The notes under the pieces are model-generated. The model searched no databases, was not told the DNA's origin, and was given only the letters and a program-made list of their open reading frames with translations. The position numbers and the translations under genes were made by a program. From Dermacentor variabilis (taxonomy: Eukaryota; Arthropoda; Arachnida; Ixodida; Ixodidae): a stretch of DNA of 64,000 bases. Numbering within the stretch: the first letter of the stretch is position 1; every line of letters begins with the position of its first letter. Below are positions 14,565 to 23,050 of this stretch, in pieces. The stretch is from contig NC_134569.1 of the NCBI RefSeq assembly GCF_050947875.1, positions 18,761,631 through 18,825,630 on the forward strand, in the 5' to 3' direction.

Positions 14565-17500
14565 CCTCGGGTAAATGAAAACTTTTCGCCTATGGTCAGG
14601 ACAGTTGAGGTTGACTTTCCAGCTGCTGAGAGAGAATCTCACTTGTGACACAGTTCGGGCCTCATACCAATGAGCTTGCTATCAGTTGATAGAAGTACTT
14701 CATATTCGAAAATATTTCCTGCTGTATGCATCTCTTTTTATTCGTATTTGAAAATGTTTGACTTGATTTGCAATGGGCTTTACCATTTTTTCTGAAGCTA
14801 TTTGATTCGCTGTGCATTTTAGTAACCCCTCCCTTCTGTTTCATTTTTGAATAACATAAACACTGCTCCTTACTATTCAAACTGGATTGAGTTTTTTTTT
14901 TTTTACATGCTTACTAGAGAGTGACTGCATTGGGCAACATTGTGTCAGCCCGTGATGACATAAAACAAAGTTCTGTGTCACTCAGGGAAATAGTGCAACT
15001 GACGGTGGTCTGCTCCGGACCACCTTCAGTGGCACTTTGGTCCTCCAAGAGGCAGGACGTTGGTCAAGTGAGCTTGTGAAAAACACTTCGCAATGTGGTG
15101 AATGCAGTTTAAATCAAGGATCCAGGAGCTCAAAGAAGTGTAACGTAATCCTAACGCACTTCTCTTGTATTTACCACTAAATCGCCACTGATATTTTTAA
15201 ATAGGACCGAAAGTGTCTTTTCCTTTCTTCCTGTAGTATAATGCAGCATGCCTCGCATTATGTTGGTGGTTGTGCTATATTTTTGCAAATGCAGTACCTC
15301 GACAACAGTGAGTCAGTCAGATGTCTCACACTGAAGGAAAACACCATAAGGGGCTTGCATGTGGCACAAAACATAAAAAAGAAAGAAAAGACAATGTTCT
15401 CGCAGTTCTTTTCTAAACAACAGTCATGGCAAACAGTACAGCACTACTTTGTTTTAGTTGGGTGTGAATGCCACTTTTGCCTTTCTCCTTTGTTGTGAGG
15501 GCTTTTTTTTTTTCTAGGTCTGATCGGTTGCGAAATGAAAACCCCAGTGAAAATCAAAATTGTTTTATTTGGATCATTTAGATACACTTTTTAGCTACTT
15601 CTCTGCATAGTCGCCGCTCCGATTGAGACATTTTTCATAGCATGGTACCAACTTTCCTATGCCCTCGTCATAGACGGCAGCCAACTGAGCTTTCAGCCAA
15701 TTCTGTACACTGGTCTGCAGCTCGTTGTCTGAGTGAAACTCTTGTCCTCCTAGCTATTTTTTCATGTGACCAAGGGGATGGTAATCAGGGAGCCAAGCCC
15801 GGGCTGTACAGTGGGTGATTAAACACTTCCCATCGAAAACGCTGCAGGAGCTTCTTTGCTGCAGCTGCACTGTGCGGCCATGCATTGTCATGAAGAAAGA
15901 CAATGCCTGATGACAGCATTCATCTTCGCTTGTTCCGAATTACTTTTCATAGACATTCAAGAGTCATGCTGTTCGAGGCTTCAGTGATGGTCGTGCCACA
16001 TTCCATAAATTCCACCACGAGAGCACCATTCCTGTCCCAGAACACAGTAGCCGTACGCTTTCTGCTGGAGAAGGTTCGCTTGAACTTCTTTGCTTTTGGG
16101 GAATCAGAATGCATCCTCTGTTTAGATTGCTCTTTTGTTTCTTCAGTTTCGAAACAGATCCATGTCTCGCCCCCGTGACAATTTTATTCAAAAAATCTTA
16201 TCATGGTAGCGCTGGGGAAACATTAAGGCTGTGCCCATTCACTGTGTTTTGTGATGGTTGGTCAGCATCTTGGGAACCCACCTCATACAGAATTTGCGGT
16301 ACTGGAGACTCTCACTCACGATGGTATAGAGGGCTGACCGTGAAATTTCTGGAAACAAATCACTCAACACAGAAATTGCGAACTGACAATTTTCTCTAAT
16401 CGCCTGATCCACTTGCTGAACAAGATAATCGGTTGACACTCGCTTCCTTCCCTGCCCGCTTGCATCATGAACAGTTAATCATTCTGCTTAAAAGTTCCTG
16501 CACTATTGCCACACTTTGTTGTCACTCAATAAAAGTTGTACCACATAGATTATGGCACAATCTCAATAAATGGAAATCATTTAAACAGAACTGCCTCTTA
16601 CATGGAACACCATCCTCATGGTTGGTTTGTTTTGTATTCATGAAATTGTATTCAGTCGGGCACAGCTAACAATGTTTGTCTTCACCCGTCTATCCTTGTC
16701 ACCTTGACAACTTTTGCCCTTTGCCAGGCGTGCATCCGGACTTACTGCATTTGTAGCCGAACCGGACAGCTACTTTCTGAGGTTCATGCAGCCTTCAGTG
16801 GATTTCTCCCATCTGCAGGGCATGGGAAAAAAGTGTAAAATCCTGCGCTCCGAATGGATGAGGCAGGCAAGGATTTATCGTCAATCATTAAGTATTCAAG
16901 TGGATCGAGGACCTGGGAGCCATCAAGTTAAGGCCCGGCAACGACGAGAGCTGAATGTGCTTATTGATAGTACCCAGGAACAGAGGTGGCAACAGGAATT
17001 GTTTCGTCTTCGCAACCGGCGCATGGCCTCTACCCCTAAGACAGCGAAGCAAGTTCACACAGACATAGGTGTGTCCCTGCCGGACTTCGTCGCACAGACT
17101 CTCGCTCTTGGACCAAAGTTCGCCACAGTGGGAAGGAACACTACAGCGGAACTTCTTACTATGGTGTGTGATGTGTCGAGGCGTGCTCCAGAATGTGAGG
17201 GTGATCGTTGTGTGTTTGAGGGTGTGGATGCGATCGAATCATGCTCTCCTTGTCAAAACGCTATTCCTGTTGAAAGGGTTCCTACCTCACCGACAATAGG
17301 CTTTGTCTTGCAGCAGCTGACAAAGAAGGTGTGTTTTTCGTCACAACTAGAAATAATGTCTTGGAAAAAGCGCAAGCTTCCATTAATTCTGTGTTTATTA
17401 AGCGAACTGGTGTTGATCTGAGGAGGGTAAAATCGCAGGCAAAATGCATATTACTGGAATTGAATCTAAGCACTTGCACAATCTGTAGACAGCAGGGAAG

Positions 17501-20500
17501 GCTTGGCCTTTCGGATGTTTTTCTCGGCAAAAACCCACAAGCCGGAAACGCCTTTTAGTGTCATTATTTCGGAAAAAGGCACGAGGCAATATTCCCTCTC
17601 CTGTTGGCTCCAATGTCACCTTAAGAAGCTTGACGTTAATGATCCATTTCTGGTTAAAGGGTCTTCCGAGGTTATACACTACCTTTCCCAACATTCTGAC
17701 GTCCCATTTAAGGCTATGTCCATAGATATAAAAGACTTGTTTTATTCTATTCTGCATCAGGCGCTCCTGGATGTTATCGAAGAAGCCATTAGTAGTTTTG
17801 GTGCTGTTGCGTTCCAGAATGAATGTGGTGTGTCTGTTTCAGACTATAAAATTGCTTCAACTTTACCTTTCCTCAACTTTCGCCGAATGGAATGGGAATG
17901 TTTCCTTCTAAAAAGCTGGATATGTATAGGGTCTTGTATTGGCTCCCTTGTTGAGCGATTTATTTTTGGCTTACCTAGACAGGAACGTCATGTCACGGAT
18001 GGGCAATACAAAAATCAGAAAAGCCTTTCTTTGTGTGATTTTTTAATTCTGTCTAATTGTGAGGACAGCTGTGTGGCGGCCTCTGTTCGTCAGACGTTGG
18101 ATCTGTTTGAAGAATGCTTATCTCCGCTCACACTCACACATGAGCTTCAGAAGAATGGGTCCCTCAGGTTTTTAGATTTGAATTTATCTGGCAACATGTC
18201 TGCTGGAGCCGCAAGCTAATAAGCCTCTGTTATCCTATGCATCTGCCCATTCAAAACTCGTTAAGAGAGGTATTGTTCATGATTGCTTGCATAATGCGCT
18301 AACAAAATCCTGTTATCATTTGATAGAACCTAGTTTCAGTTCGCAGATTGCTCGGAGAACTTGCTTAGTAACTTAAGCACCGATCCTCACAGCATTGAGC
18401 CTCAGGTACATGTTCGAAGAAACAAAACAACTGTTATCCCGTATGTTCATGGGATTTCCCACAAACTGAAAAAAATAGGACAAAGAGCAGGTATCGATGT
18501 TGTTTTCTCTGCTTCAAACAAACTTGCCCAGCTTTGTGTCAGAACTAATCCTGCTGCTAAGGAACGTAGGATTTGCAGTATTAATCATAGGAAAAAGTAT
18601 ACAGTTTGTTCGAAAGGTACAAGATACAAGATACCCCTGAAATGCGGTTGGTCTTATATAGGGCAGACAGGTAGATGGCTCAATGTTAGGTTACAAGAAC
18701 ACAGCAATAAAGTGCGCAAAGGGGGGGAAGGGGTTCTAGGTGTTCATTGCGCACAATGCAGCTGCATCTCGCTTTTTGAAGGAACCACTATCTTAGCCAG
18801 GCATTCTAATGAATGCACCACACTTATCATGACTCAGTTAGTAAGCCGTCAATTGCATTAACAGATAAAGAACTGCTTTTTCTGAGGTCTCACATGCGCT
18901 CTCGTTCATCTTAGGCAGCAGTCATGGTTCCTTTAAATTTTGAATGCTTACTCATGTCGGTTTGATGCTTTGTGGGGGGTGTGTTTGTCTTGGTGTCTCA
19001 GTATATGTGCCTGTTACTCAAAATAAAAATCAGTTGAAAGTCAGCGCTTGTCTTCGGCGTTCTTTTGGTCCTTTGTCCTTGTATGCACTGTAAGTGATGT
19101 TTGAAACAATGTATGCCTTTGTTGTCTCTAAAAGCAGTTAAATCGGAAATGAACTCGAGCTCTCTTGCTCTGAACTCTATAATGGGTTACTAAGTTGTAT
19201 TATGAAGTTATGTAACAGTAGTATGAGCACTGTTACTGCAAGATGGGGGCTTTGTAAGCCAGAAAAAAAAAAGCACGAATGAAAGGCAGGTGGTGCTACA
19301 ACCCTAATTTGACACAATGTGACACAAATGTGACACAGCATATTTTGATGGCATCAACTCGGGTCTAGTTGATTTTTAATTAAAAGAAGGCGTACATTGC
19401 ATTTAAGGGAACCAGGAGCTCAATCCAGTGATTTTAAAAAATTGTGTGCCAAAATGTCCTGAAATAAAAAAAGGGTTTTTTTAATCCGTGACATCATACT
19501 GACACACTCGTGCTGACATTTGAAAGCAAAATTCAAAGAAAGAAAGTTGGGCCTTTATTTTCTCCAGTAGTAAATATTCTCCCACTAAATGAATGTGGAT
19601 TGGGCTTTGAAATATAATCTGCTATTGTAAACTGATTTAGTGTCTATGTGTCAGGCCCCTAGGTTTAATATGGCATTATAATAGTGGCATTGGTATGGGA
19701 GAGAGGAATTATTACAATAAGGTGCCCCAAATTGCTCTGGTCAGTGGTGTAGTGAGGGGGATGATAGAGATGCTAATTCAGATGACAAGTTATTAACGAG
19801 GGTGTTAATAAGGGGTCTGTCCCACTCTGAAATGATACAGACCCAGAGAATTGGTTATGTTGTTTTATTCTGTGAGTAGTGCCTTGCCATATAGAGTTGT
19901 GTAAAGGCCGCACTTTTTTAAAACAGTTTTGATGGGGTGCGGGGCTTACATGGGACTACATCTTTTGGTCAAAATGGTGCTGGCGCAGCCAGCGACTTGT
20001 GCACATCCTGGCTCTTGCAATCTAGTAGCGGCAGTGCCACATGCCGCTACTAGATTGCTAGAGCCGGGTTGCACATGTCGCTGGCTGCGCCGGCACCATT
20101 TTGACCAAAAGGTGCAGTCCCATGTAAGGGAAGCACACAGTGCGCGAAAATTCACCAATGCATGCGCACGGCATCTGGGCATTGAACACGATTGTTTCTT
20201 TGTCGGAAATTTGTTTCCAAATTTTGAGCTGCCAAGTTGGAGGTGCAGCCCTTACATGATGTAAGCAGCAAGTACTGTTATGAAAGTCAGGTATCAATGT
20301 GAATTTGTGGTGCAGGGGTGGAGGGCTGCCTACAGCACGGCCTCCGCATAGATGAGGCCTCACACGAAGCCCAAGGGGTGCGGCAACACCCAAATAGCAA
20401 AGCTCCACAGCGTGCACGCCTCAGCGGGGGTGGCACCCTGTTCTCCGGCTACAGCGTTGTCCTGCAGGGCCCCTTTGCGCGAGGACCCTCGCGGGACGAG

Positions 20501-20695
20501 TTGGCCACGCTTCTCATGCTAGCCGGTGCTCGCCTGCTCAGCAGAGTGCCCCCCAGTGGTGACAATGACCAGGCTGTGCTTGTGGTCACCGACTCACCCA
20601 CCACTAGCCGCACCCATGCAGCCACCTATGTTGAACCCGCATGGCTGTTGGACTGCATTTCACGCTTTGAGATCACCCTGCCTTCATCATCATAG
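76..20695 (+). CDS. BARD1: BARD1 orthologue, C-terminal part (ankyrin repeats + tandem BRCT), 5' end outside window
   Basis: Seven exons join in phase: 76-167, 283-363, 2473-2645, 2806-2914, 4962-5094, 9485-9589, 20316-20695 (stop TAG). All junctions are GT-AG. The order of ankyrin repeats then two BRCT domains ending almost at the C-terminus is that of BARD1, the RING partner of BRCA1 in the nuclear E3 ubiquitin ligase that modifies H2A and acts in homologous recombination. The N-terminal RING is not in the window and should lie upstream. Diagnostic stretches are NRLGETPLQVAAIK, DNAGWTPL and, across the 10.7-kb intron, FSWVEGCLQHGLRID, which parallels the human WVKACLRRKV segment. The first exon's 5' edge (76) is the least certain boundary because several AG dinucleotides are close together. 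The fifth exon could also begin at 4971, in the same frame. Family assignment is from remembered human protein, not a search. Confidence 0.88.
364..2472. other. BARD1 intron
   Basis: AT-rich intron. At 568 a pogo-like inverted-repeat end begins (TACAGTAGGACCTCGTTGAT) whose partner end I cannot place. A TIR element occupies 1360-1932. Nothing coding was recognised. Confidence 0.5.
1360..1932. mobile_element. MITE with TTAAAGGGCCCCT-type ends
   Basis: The left end TTAAAGGGCCCCTGAAAACC is mirrored at the right end (reverse complement TAAATGGCCCCTAAACCACC). About 570 bp with no coding capacity. Ends of this kind recur at 37140-37157 and, with a different spelling, at 53278 and 54114. Confidence 0.55.
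2968..3125. mobile_element. Short MITE with TA ends
   Basis: The left end TACAGTCGCGAACGAAACTT and the right end (reverse complement TACATTTGCGAGCAAAAGTT) form imperfect inverted repeats about 28 bp long, with TA at each border. It abuts the next MITE and shares its TA. Confidence 0.5.
3124..3350. mobile_element. MITE with 25+ bp perfect TIRs and TA target duplication
   Basis: Sequence at 3121-3150 is the exact reverse complement of 3324-3353. The element reads TA-CAGGCGCCGACAAAAG ... CTTTTGTCGGCGCCTG-TA. TA duplication indicates a Tc1/mariner-superfamily transposase acted in trans. The symmetry extends a few bases beyond the TA on both sides. Confidence 0.75.
3496..3730 (+). mobile_element. 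Diverged tRNA-derived SINE (Ruka-like)
   Basis: A tRNA-like head with an A-box-like GTTTAGTGGATATGG and a B-box GGTTCAATTCCC, followed by a body that resembles the SINE at 29314-29549 (GCACATTAATGAAATCCATG against GCTCATTAAAGAACCCCAGG). It is older than the 29-kb copy. Confidence 0.6.
4962..9589 (+). CDS. BARD1: BARD1 first BRCT domain (two exons)
   Basis: Exons 4962-5094 and 9485-9589 encode BRCT1. The first gives GAVVLLASGLDETQCQTLAQ and ends in a phase-1 codon after FSRE; the second restores VSHLVV, CQRTLKVLSAMAAGTWIV and FS. The W of the BRCT signature (GTWIV) is present. The serine of ASGL and the T-L-K of RTLK correspond to the phosphate-binding residues I recall for human BARD1 (S575, T617, K619), so ligand binding is probably retained. 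The split last codon T|GG (Trp) is completed only at 20316, which fixes the long intron. The intron between these two exons (5095-9484) carries a decayed gypsy element on the other strand. Confidence 0.85.
5713..6195 (-). pseudogene. Gypsy integrase fragment
   Basis: The 160-codon reading frame shows the second half of the HHCC zinc finger (CQKCEMVKSKYKP) and the integrase core (HLDFAELKK, VTVDECTRFV, VVDNGPAFTSDKL). Aspartates of the DDE triad can be seen in LDF and DNG. It is truncated at its C-terminus near 5713. Confidence 0.8.
6216..6581 (-). pseudogene. Gypsy RNase H fragment
   Basis: Motifs TTEEEALALVMALGYFRS, FFTDNEQLTYLL and RIAHWVSEIQQFSF followed by the usual H-x-x-G-x-x-x-x-x-x-DALSR end are those of Ty3/gypsy RNase H. 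The frame is separate from the integrase frame, so a frameshift lies near 6200. Confidence 0.8.
6750..7539 (-). pseudogene. Gypsy reverse transcriptase, two pieces
   Basis: The N-terminal piece (7539-7342) has GIVRPFPSSFALPI, DDRLVNKQTD and YPMLRIDETID. The C-terminal connection piece (6956-6750) has VKKLAKPHDIPSLRVFLGLE. The middle with the YxDD active site is missing, replaced by foreign sequence at about 6960-7315. Confidence 0.72.
7912..8136 (-). pseudogene. Retroviral-type aspartic protease fragment
   Basis: LTLSVLIDTDTSVSLLNQSL matches the family's hydrophobic-D-T-G-(A/T)-S core, but the glycine is aspartate here (DTD), which should inactivate it. Confidence 0.6.
8363..9141 (-). pseudogene. 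Gag-like region of the gypsy element
   Basis: Three reading-frame pieces (9141-8920, 8895-8653, 8629-8363). The segments WKWFDLQ, WTEWRKSFSSAF and YIFEKWRLLRTADP resemble the capsid helix region of Ty3/gypsy gag. No CCHC knuckle was seen. Confidence 0.5.
10891..11008 (+). repeat. Dispersed repeat, CAGGGTGTCTACC type, copy 1
   Basis: This 118-bp stretch (CAGGGTGTCTACCAACCGAG onward) recurs at 45231-45355 with the same internal CTCAGG/GGGAAAATTAGCTG words. In both places a pogo-like MITE of one family follows about 60-100 bp downstream. Confidence 0.6.
11101..11524. mobile_element. Pogo-like MITE, full-length copy
   Basis: The ends are TACAGTCAAGGGCCGATTTT and, as reverse complement of the right end, TACAGTGAACGTCCGATTTT; both start with TA. 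Its interior (AAGCTTAACAAGTGTTGGAA, CCTAATAACCGTAGTGGTAG) is shared with the copies at 40993-41632 and 45400-45960. Confidence 0.6.
12691..13060 (+). pseudogene. Tc1/mariner-superfamily transposase relic
   Basis: Reading-frame pieces give GATIGPIFFDHTLTGQHWMD, PLPWYQQGGAPAHSS and, after frameshifts, PDLSPLDFFL-stop-GYVKD. These are the central and third-acidic-residue blocks of the DDE transposase C-terminal domain; the middle motif QQDGAP is QQGGAP here, so a catalytic Asp is lost. Only the C-terminal half remains. Confidence 0.65.
14475..14561. repeat. (TA)n microsatellite
   Basis: 87 bp of uninterrupted TA/AT. Confidence 0.95.
15590..16600 (-). pseudogene. Mariner transposase relic
   Basis: On the minus strand, from about 16600 down to 15590: a helix-turn-helix part (DYLVQQVDQAIRENCQFAIS, SALYTIVSESLQYRKFCMRW-VPKML), then GGETWICFETEE, HSDSPKAKKFKR, ATVFWDRNGALVVEFMECG-TTI, the HDNA block, a PLYSPGLAP block with a frameshift, and the typical end DNELQTSVQNWLKAQL and GDYAEK-stop. 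The first catalytic Asp (GDETW) is Gly. It is nearly full length by family standard (about 345 residues) but dead. It lies antisense to BARD1, about 100 bp before the Penelope element. Confidence 0.8.
16714..17421 (+). pseudogene. Penelope N-terminal region
   Basis: 235 codons with a basic middle (KARQRRELN, RNRRMASTPK) and the block VSLPDFVAQTLALGPKFA, typical of the start of Penelope polyproteins. The reading frame shifts at about 17325, where DKEGVFFVTTRNN continues in another frame. Confidence 0.65.
17503..18219 (+). pseudogene. Penelope reverse transcriptase
   Basis: Contains FSAKTHKPETPFSVIISEKG (fingers block), LKKLDVNDPFLVKGSSEV and MSIDIKDLFYSILHQALLD (the first catalytic aspartates). 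The YxDD block is eroded to LCDFLILSN. A later block NGSLRFLDLNL fits the thumb. Probably inactive. Confidence 0.75.
18361..18861 (+). pseudogene. Penelope GIY-YIG endonuclease domain
   Basis: 166 codons. A Cys-containing linker (CSINHRKKYTVCSKG) precedes YKIPLKCGWSYIGQTGRWLN with the Y and YIG of the nuclease, then VRLQEHSNKV with the conserved Arg and His. The domain itself is free of stops, unlike the reverse transcriptase. Confidence 0.8.
19945..20128. repeat. Foldback hairpin, 89- and 87-nt arms with 8-nt loop
   Basis: Sequence 19945-20033 is the near-perfect reverse complement of 20042-20128 (CTTACATGGGACT... at the left edge and ...AGTCCCATGTAAG at the right). It lies 187 bp upstream of the last BARD1 exon. 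A third, shorter related piece (GGTGCAGCCCTTACATG) is at about 20239. Confidence 0.85.
20316..20695 (+). CDS. BARD1: BARD1 terminal exon, end of BRCT1 and BRCT2
   Basis: The exon follows a TGCAG acceptor and runs open to a TAG stop. It opens with WVEGCLQHGLRIDEASHEAQ, the last helix of BRCT1 and the inter-BRCT linker. Then comes a second BRCT: SGYSVVLQGPFARG, ELATLLMLAGARLLSRVPP, VVTDSP and a final helix EPAWLLDCISRFEI. The BRCT tryptophan (AWLLD) is in place and the protein ends 12 residues later, as in vertebrate BARD1, where BRCT2 is at the extreme C-terminus. Upstream of the acceptor lie the Penelope element and a foldback hairpin, so the exon is isolated from the rest of the gene by 10.7 kb. 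The exon is GC-rich compared with its surroundings. Confidence 0.9.
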
Positions 20696-20736
20696 CACGC
20701 TCCACGGCACGCAACAGTGGCTCACCAATATTTCTG

Positions 20737-20742
20737 AATAAA
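20737..20742 (+). terminator. Likely BARD1 poly(A) signal AATAAA
   Basis: A canonical AATAAA begins 42 nt after the BARD1 stop codon. The 3' UTR would therefore be very short. A second AATAAA is at about 20930. Confidence 0.6.
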
Positions 20743-21685
20743 TATTTGGGTGGCTGTCAGCCACCACTCTATAACCATGTGCCCATTTGTGAGAGTGGTT
20801 CATTTTTAGCTTGAAATAACATCAAGCCATACTTAGATGACAGATGCTCTACCCGTTAAGAGGAAAAATTTACTGCCACCATGTTACAGAGCACCAAATT
20901 TGCCAAATCATGGTGCAGACGTCCCATCGAATAAAATTAAAACTTGAAAGCATGCACAGTTCAAGTACTGTGCATCATTCCGTATTTGTAACGCTGTAGT
21001 CAGTTTATCCTGCATTGACTGCAATATCTTTAGTTTTTGACAATCCGTTCTGCAAAAAAAAAAAAAAAGCTTCTTTCCTTTGCACACAACAGTTGTACAC
21101 TGCGGCTTGCACACTTCTGTTTTCCTTCTATCAGACTGTTTCCATTTAGTTACTTGTTTGGCAGAAAGATGTGATTTTCTGATGTGCATGCTTGAATTTT
21201 GCATACATTTTGCTATTGGGGGAAAGCGATATCGCAATTAAGGAAGAATGTTACCGTATATGATACATGTCACCCCAATATCTGGCACATATCCACTCCT
21301 CGTAACAGCTTTGCTAAACATTCAATCACATGCATTGCTCAATAGTCTTGTAAATAACTCTGCAGACGTGTCACAGTTGTCTGGAAAAGCACTGTGAGAT
21401 TAATTTCTGCTAATTATGCTGTATTTACAGGTTAATTTTAGCTGCATTTCTTTCTGTTTAAGTCTGGAAAGCAGTTATGTCTGTAAAAAGCACTTGCAAG
21501 CTGTTGCTGACATGCAAATTAAGAGGTAGCCACCCCATAAGTTAATAAGCTGCTTACTTAAGCTTTTTCTGGTTGCTCCTTCCTTGTATGCTTTATTCAA
21601 GAAGAGTTAATTCATCTCACTTTGATATGTGCAAACAGCCAACCATGTTCAACACCTCAGTGATCTACTTCATTAGGGAATTAAA
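20743..21685. other. Intergenic region between convergent BARD1 and acylphosphatase
   Basis: AT-rich sequence between the ends of two genes that point at each other. I see only an A-rich run at about 21054-21068 and AATAAA-like motifs on both strands. No coding exon or transposon was recognised. Confidence 0.5.
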
Positions 21686-21691
21686 TTTATT
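21686..21691 (-). terminator. Candidate acylphosphatase poly(A) signal
   Basis: TTTATT on the plus strand reads AATAAA on the minus strand, about 70 nt downstream of the acylphosphatase stop codon. A second copy is at about 21592. Confidence 0.45.
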
Positions 21692-21762
21692 TTCACTATA
21701 TGTAGCTTTGTTTGTGCTAGCAATGATCCACCTTAACACACAACCAACCAGTGCCACAATAT

Positions 21763-22252
21763 TTAGACCGTTTTTTTAATACTGAACTCTTCGAATTCCA
21801 GGTCGTCGATGGTCTTCTCATTCGTGAACTTGCAGCTGCTGATGACCGAATTTGGGCTGCCAACATTGCTGAGCCAGTGTTTCCTTAAAAGAAAAAGTAG
21901 TTCGCGCTCCAGGCATCATCAAGCCACATGAAGCAAAGGGCTACTCACATGCTGTTAATCTTGTCCGGGCTACCTTGAATAATTCCCTCAACAGTGCCTT
22001 TACTCGTGTTGCGCACCCATCCGCACACCCCTAGCCTGCCGGCTTCGTCCTTGGTGCACTTGCAAGAGAAAGAAAATTGAAACCGCTCCCGGCTACCTCA
22101 GTGGCACGTACTTACTTTGCGAAAGAAAACACCTAGAAAGTAAAGCGACACGGTCGTTTGCTCACATCTGAAAGCAACCGCGGGCGTCTCACATGGCAAG
22201 CCAACATACCTTGCACTTTCCCGGTTACTTCGAAATTTGCACTGCGAAGCAT
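21763..22252 (-). CDS. ACYP: Acylphosphatase, complete, four exons
   Basis: Minus-strand exons 22252-22210, 22132-22116, 22058-21949 and 21883-21763 join in phase to a 96-residue protein (291 nt with TAA). All introns are GT-AG and each is under 80 nt except the last, of 65 nt. The protein matches both acylphosphatase signatures: VTGKVQGVFFR (residues 9-19; R19 is the phosphate-binding arginine, R23 in vertebrates) and [17 protein letters not shown] (33-49; N37 positions the catalytic water, N41 in vertebrates). The C-terminal half ([17 protein letters not shown]) fits the muscle/common-type family, usually 98-99 residues. The enzyme hydrolyses the carboxyl-phosphate bond of acyl phosphates in the cytosol. 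The ATG at 22252 follows TTACAG, so an upstream untranslated exon is possible; no in-frame ATG exists before an upstream TAA. The gene was missed by ORF scanning because all exons are short. Confidence 0.92.
22116..22132 (-). CDS. ACYP: 17-nt microexon of acylphosphatase
   Basis: Between a TTTCTAG acceptor and a GTAAGT donor, 17 nt encode the end of G15 plus V-F-F-R-K. These residues include the essential phosphate-binding arginine R19. Skipping the exon would both delete the active-site arginine and shift the frame, so the exon must be included for a working enzyme. Confidence 0.88.
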
Positions 22253-23050
22253 CTGTAAGGCAAGTACTTGCGATGAGATGACGACAAGACGTTGAAAATA
22301 GTGTAAAGCTTTAGCTGACCGTTATTTAATCGTCAACGAGCTCAAAACGAGTGAGATATGACCTCCACTTGTCCCAGCTCTCCGGCACCAGTCCGCTGGG
22401 CTCTGGCCCCTCTGGCTGCTCTGGTTCGGGTTAGGTGCAATTCCACCTGCTGTTTTCGCAATGGTGGACCGCAGAGCCTCGCTGCTTTTCTTTAAGTGTT
22501 TTCATGCACGTTCGAACCCAAGCAGTCGGCATTTTCTGCTTAATGAGTACCCTTTGTTTCTCTGCGTACCGTAGGCAGCAGCATCATTCGTTCGTGCTCC
22601 GAAACGAGGCACACATTATTGCATTTCTTTTTATTTGAATGTCCCGCCACATGAGTTACCCTTAATAAAATGCGCTCAATAAGTCCTCGGTTCATGGTTA
22701 CTCATTATATTTATGTTCTCTTCAAAACCTGCTCCTTTTTTTTTCTGACAGCACTATATTTTACGCTGATTCACCCAATTATTGCTAGCACAAGCGGTAA
22801 CTCAACAATAAAACGTCTACTCACTGACACTCACCGATATCCGGTTGTAGCTACCGAATGAATCCGTGTACTGGCACTGCTCGAGTGCGGCGTGTCATCT
22901 GCTTGCCGGACACGGGGCAGGCAAGCCGTACAAACCACCCTGTTGCATGACTCAAGAGGAACTGACTCGTGTATTAGATCGGGACGAGCATGGTTTCTTT
23001 TCTGATCGTCCCACCGATGTCCCTTGGATGACTGCCTTGCGATCGTCGAA
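22253..23050. promoter_or_regulatory. Shared 5' region of acylphosphatase (-) and Shark (+)
   Basis: About 800 bp separates two divergent start codons. A CT/GC-rich patch lies at about 22365-22440 and a T-run at about 22738. I see no convincing TATA box. The layout suggests a bidirectional promoter, but transcription starts and 5' UTR exons cannot be placed from sequence alone. Confidence 0.35.

Larger units (their letters stand above)
16700..19080 (+). mobile_element. Penelope-like element with GIY-YIG endonuclease
   Basis: Three consecutive coding blocks on the plus strand: an N-terminal region, a Penelope-type reverse transcriptase and a C-terminal GIY-YIG nuclease, separated by frameshifts. 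After the last stop the sequence runs to an AATAAAAATCAGTTGAAAGT / CAGCGCTTGTCTTCGG end that resembles Penelope termini; related words recur at 44232-44345. It is in sense orientation in the BARD1 intron. Confidence 0.8.
9590..20315. other. Large BARD1 intron (10.7 kb)
   Basis: The intron separates the penultimate and last BARD1 exons. It holds a G13 run at 10160-10172, an AT-rich TATTCGAA repeat patch (about 10175-10290), a pogo-like MITE, two transposase relics, a (TA)n tract, a Penelope element and a foldback hairpin, listed separately. 13100-14470, 14560-15590 and 19080-19940 hold nothing I recognise. Confidence 0.6.

Noticed and set aside
14385..14651. Open frames with Tyr-Ile repeats
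   Set aside because: Translations of the TA microsatellite.
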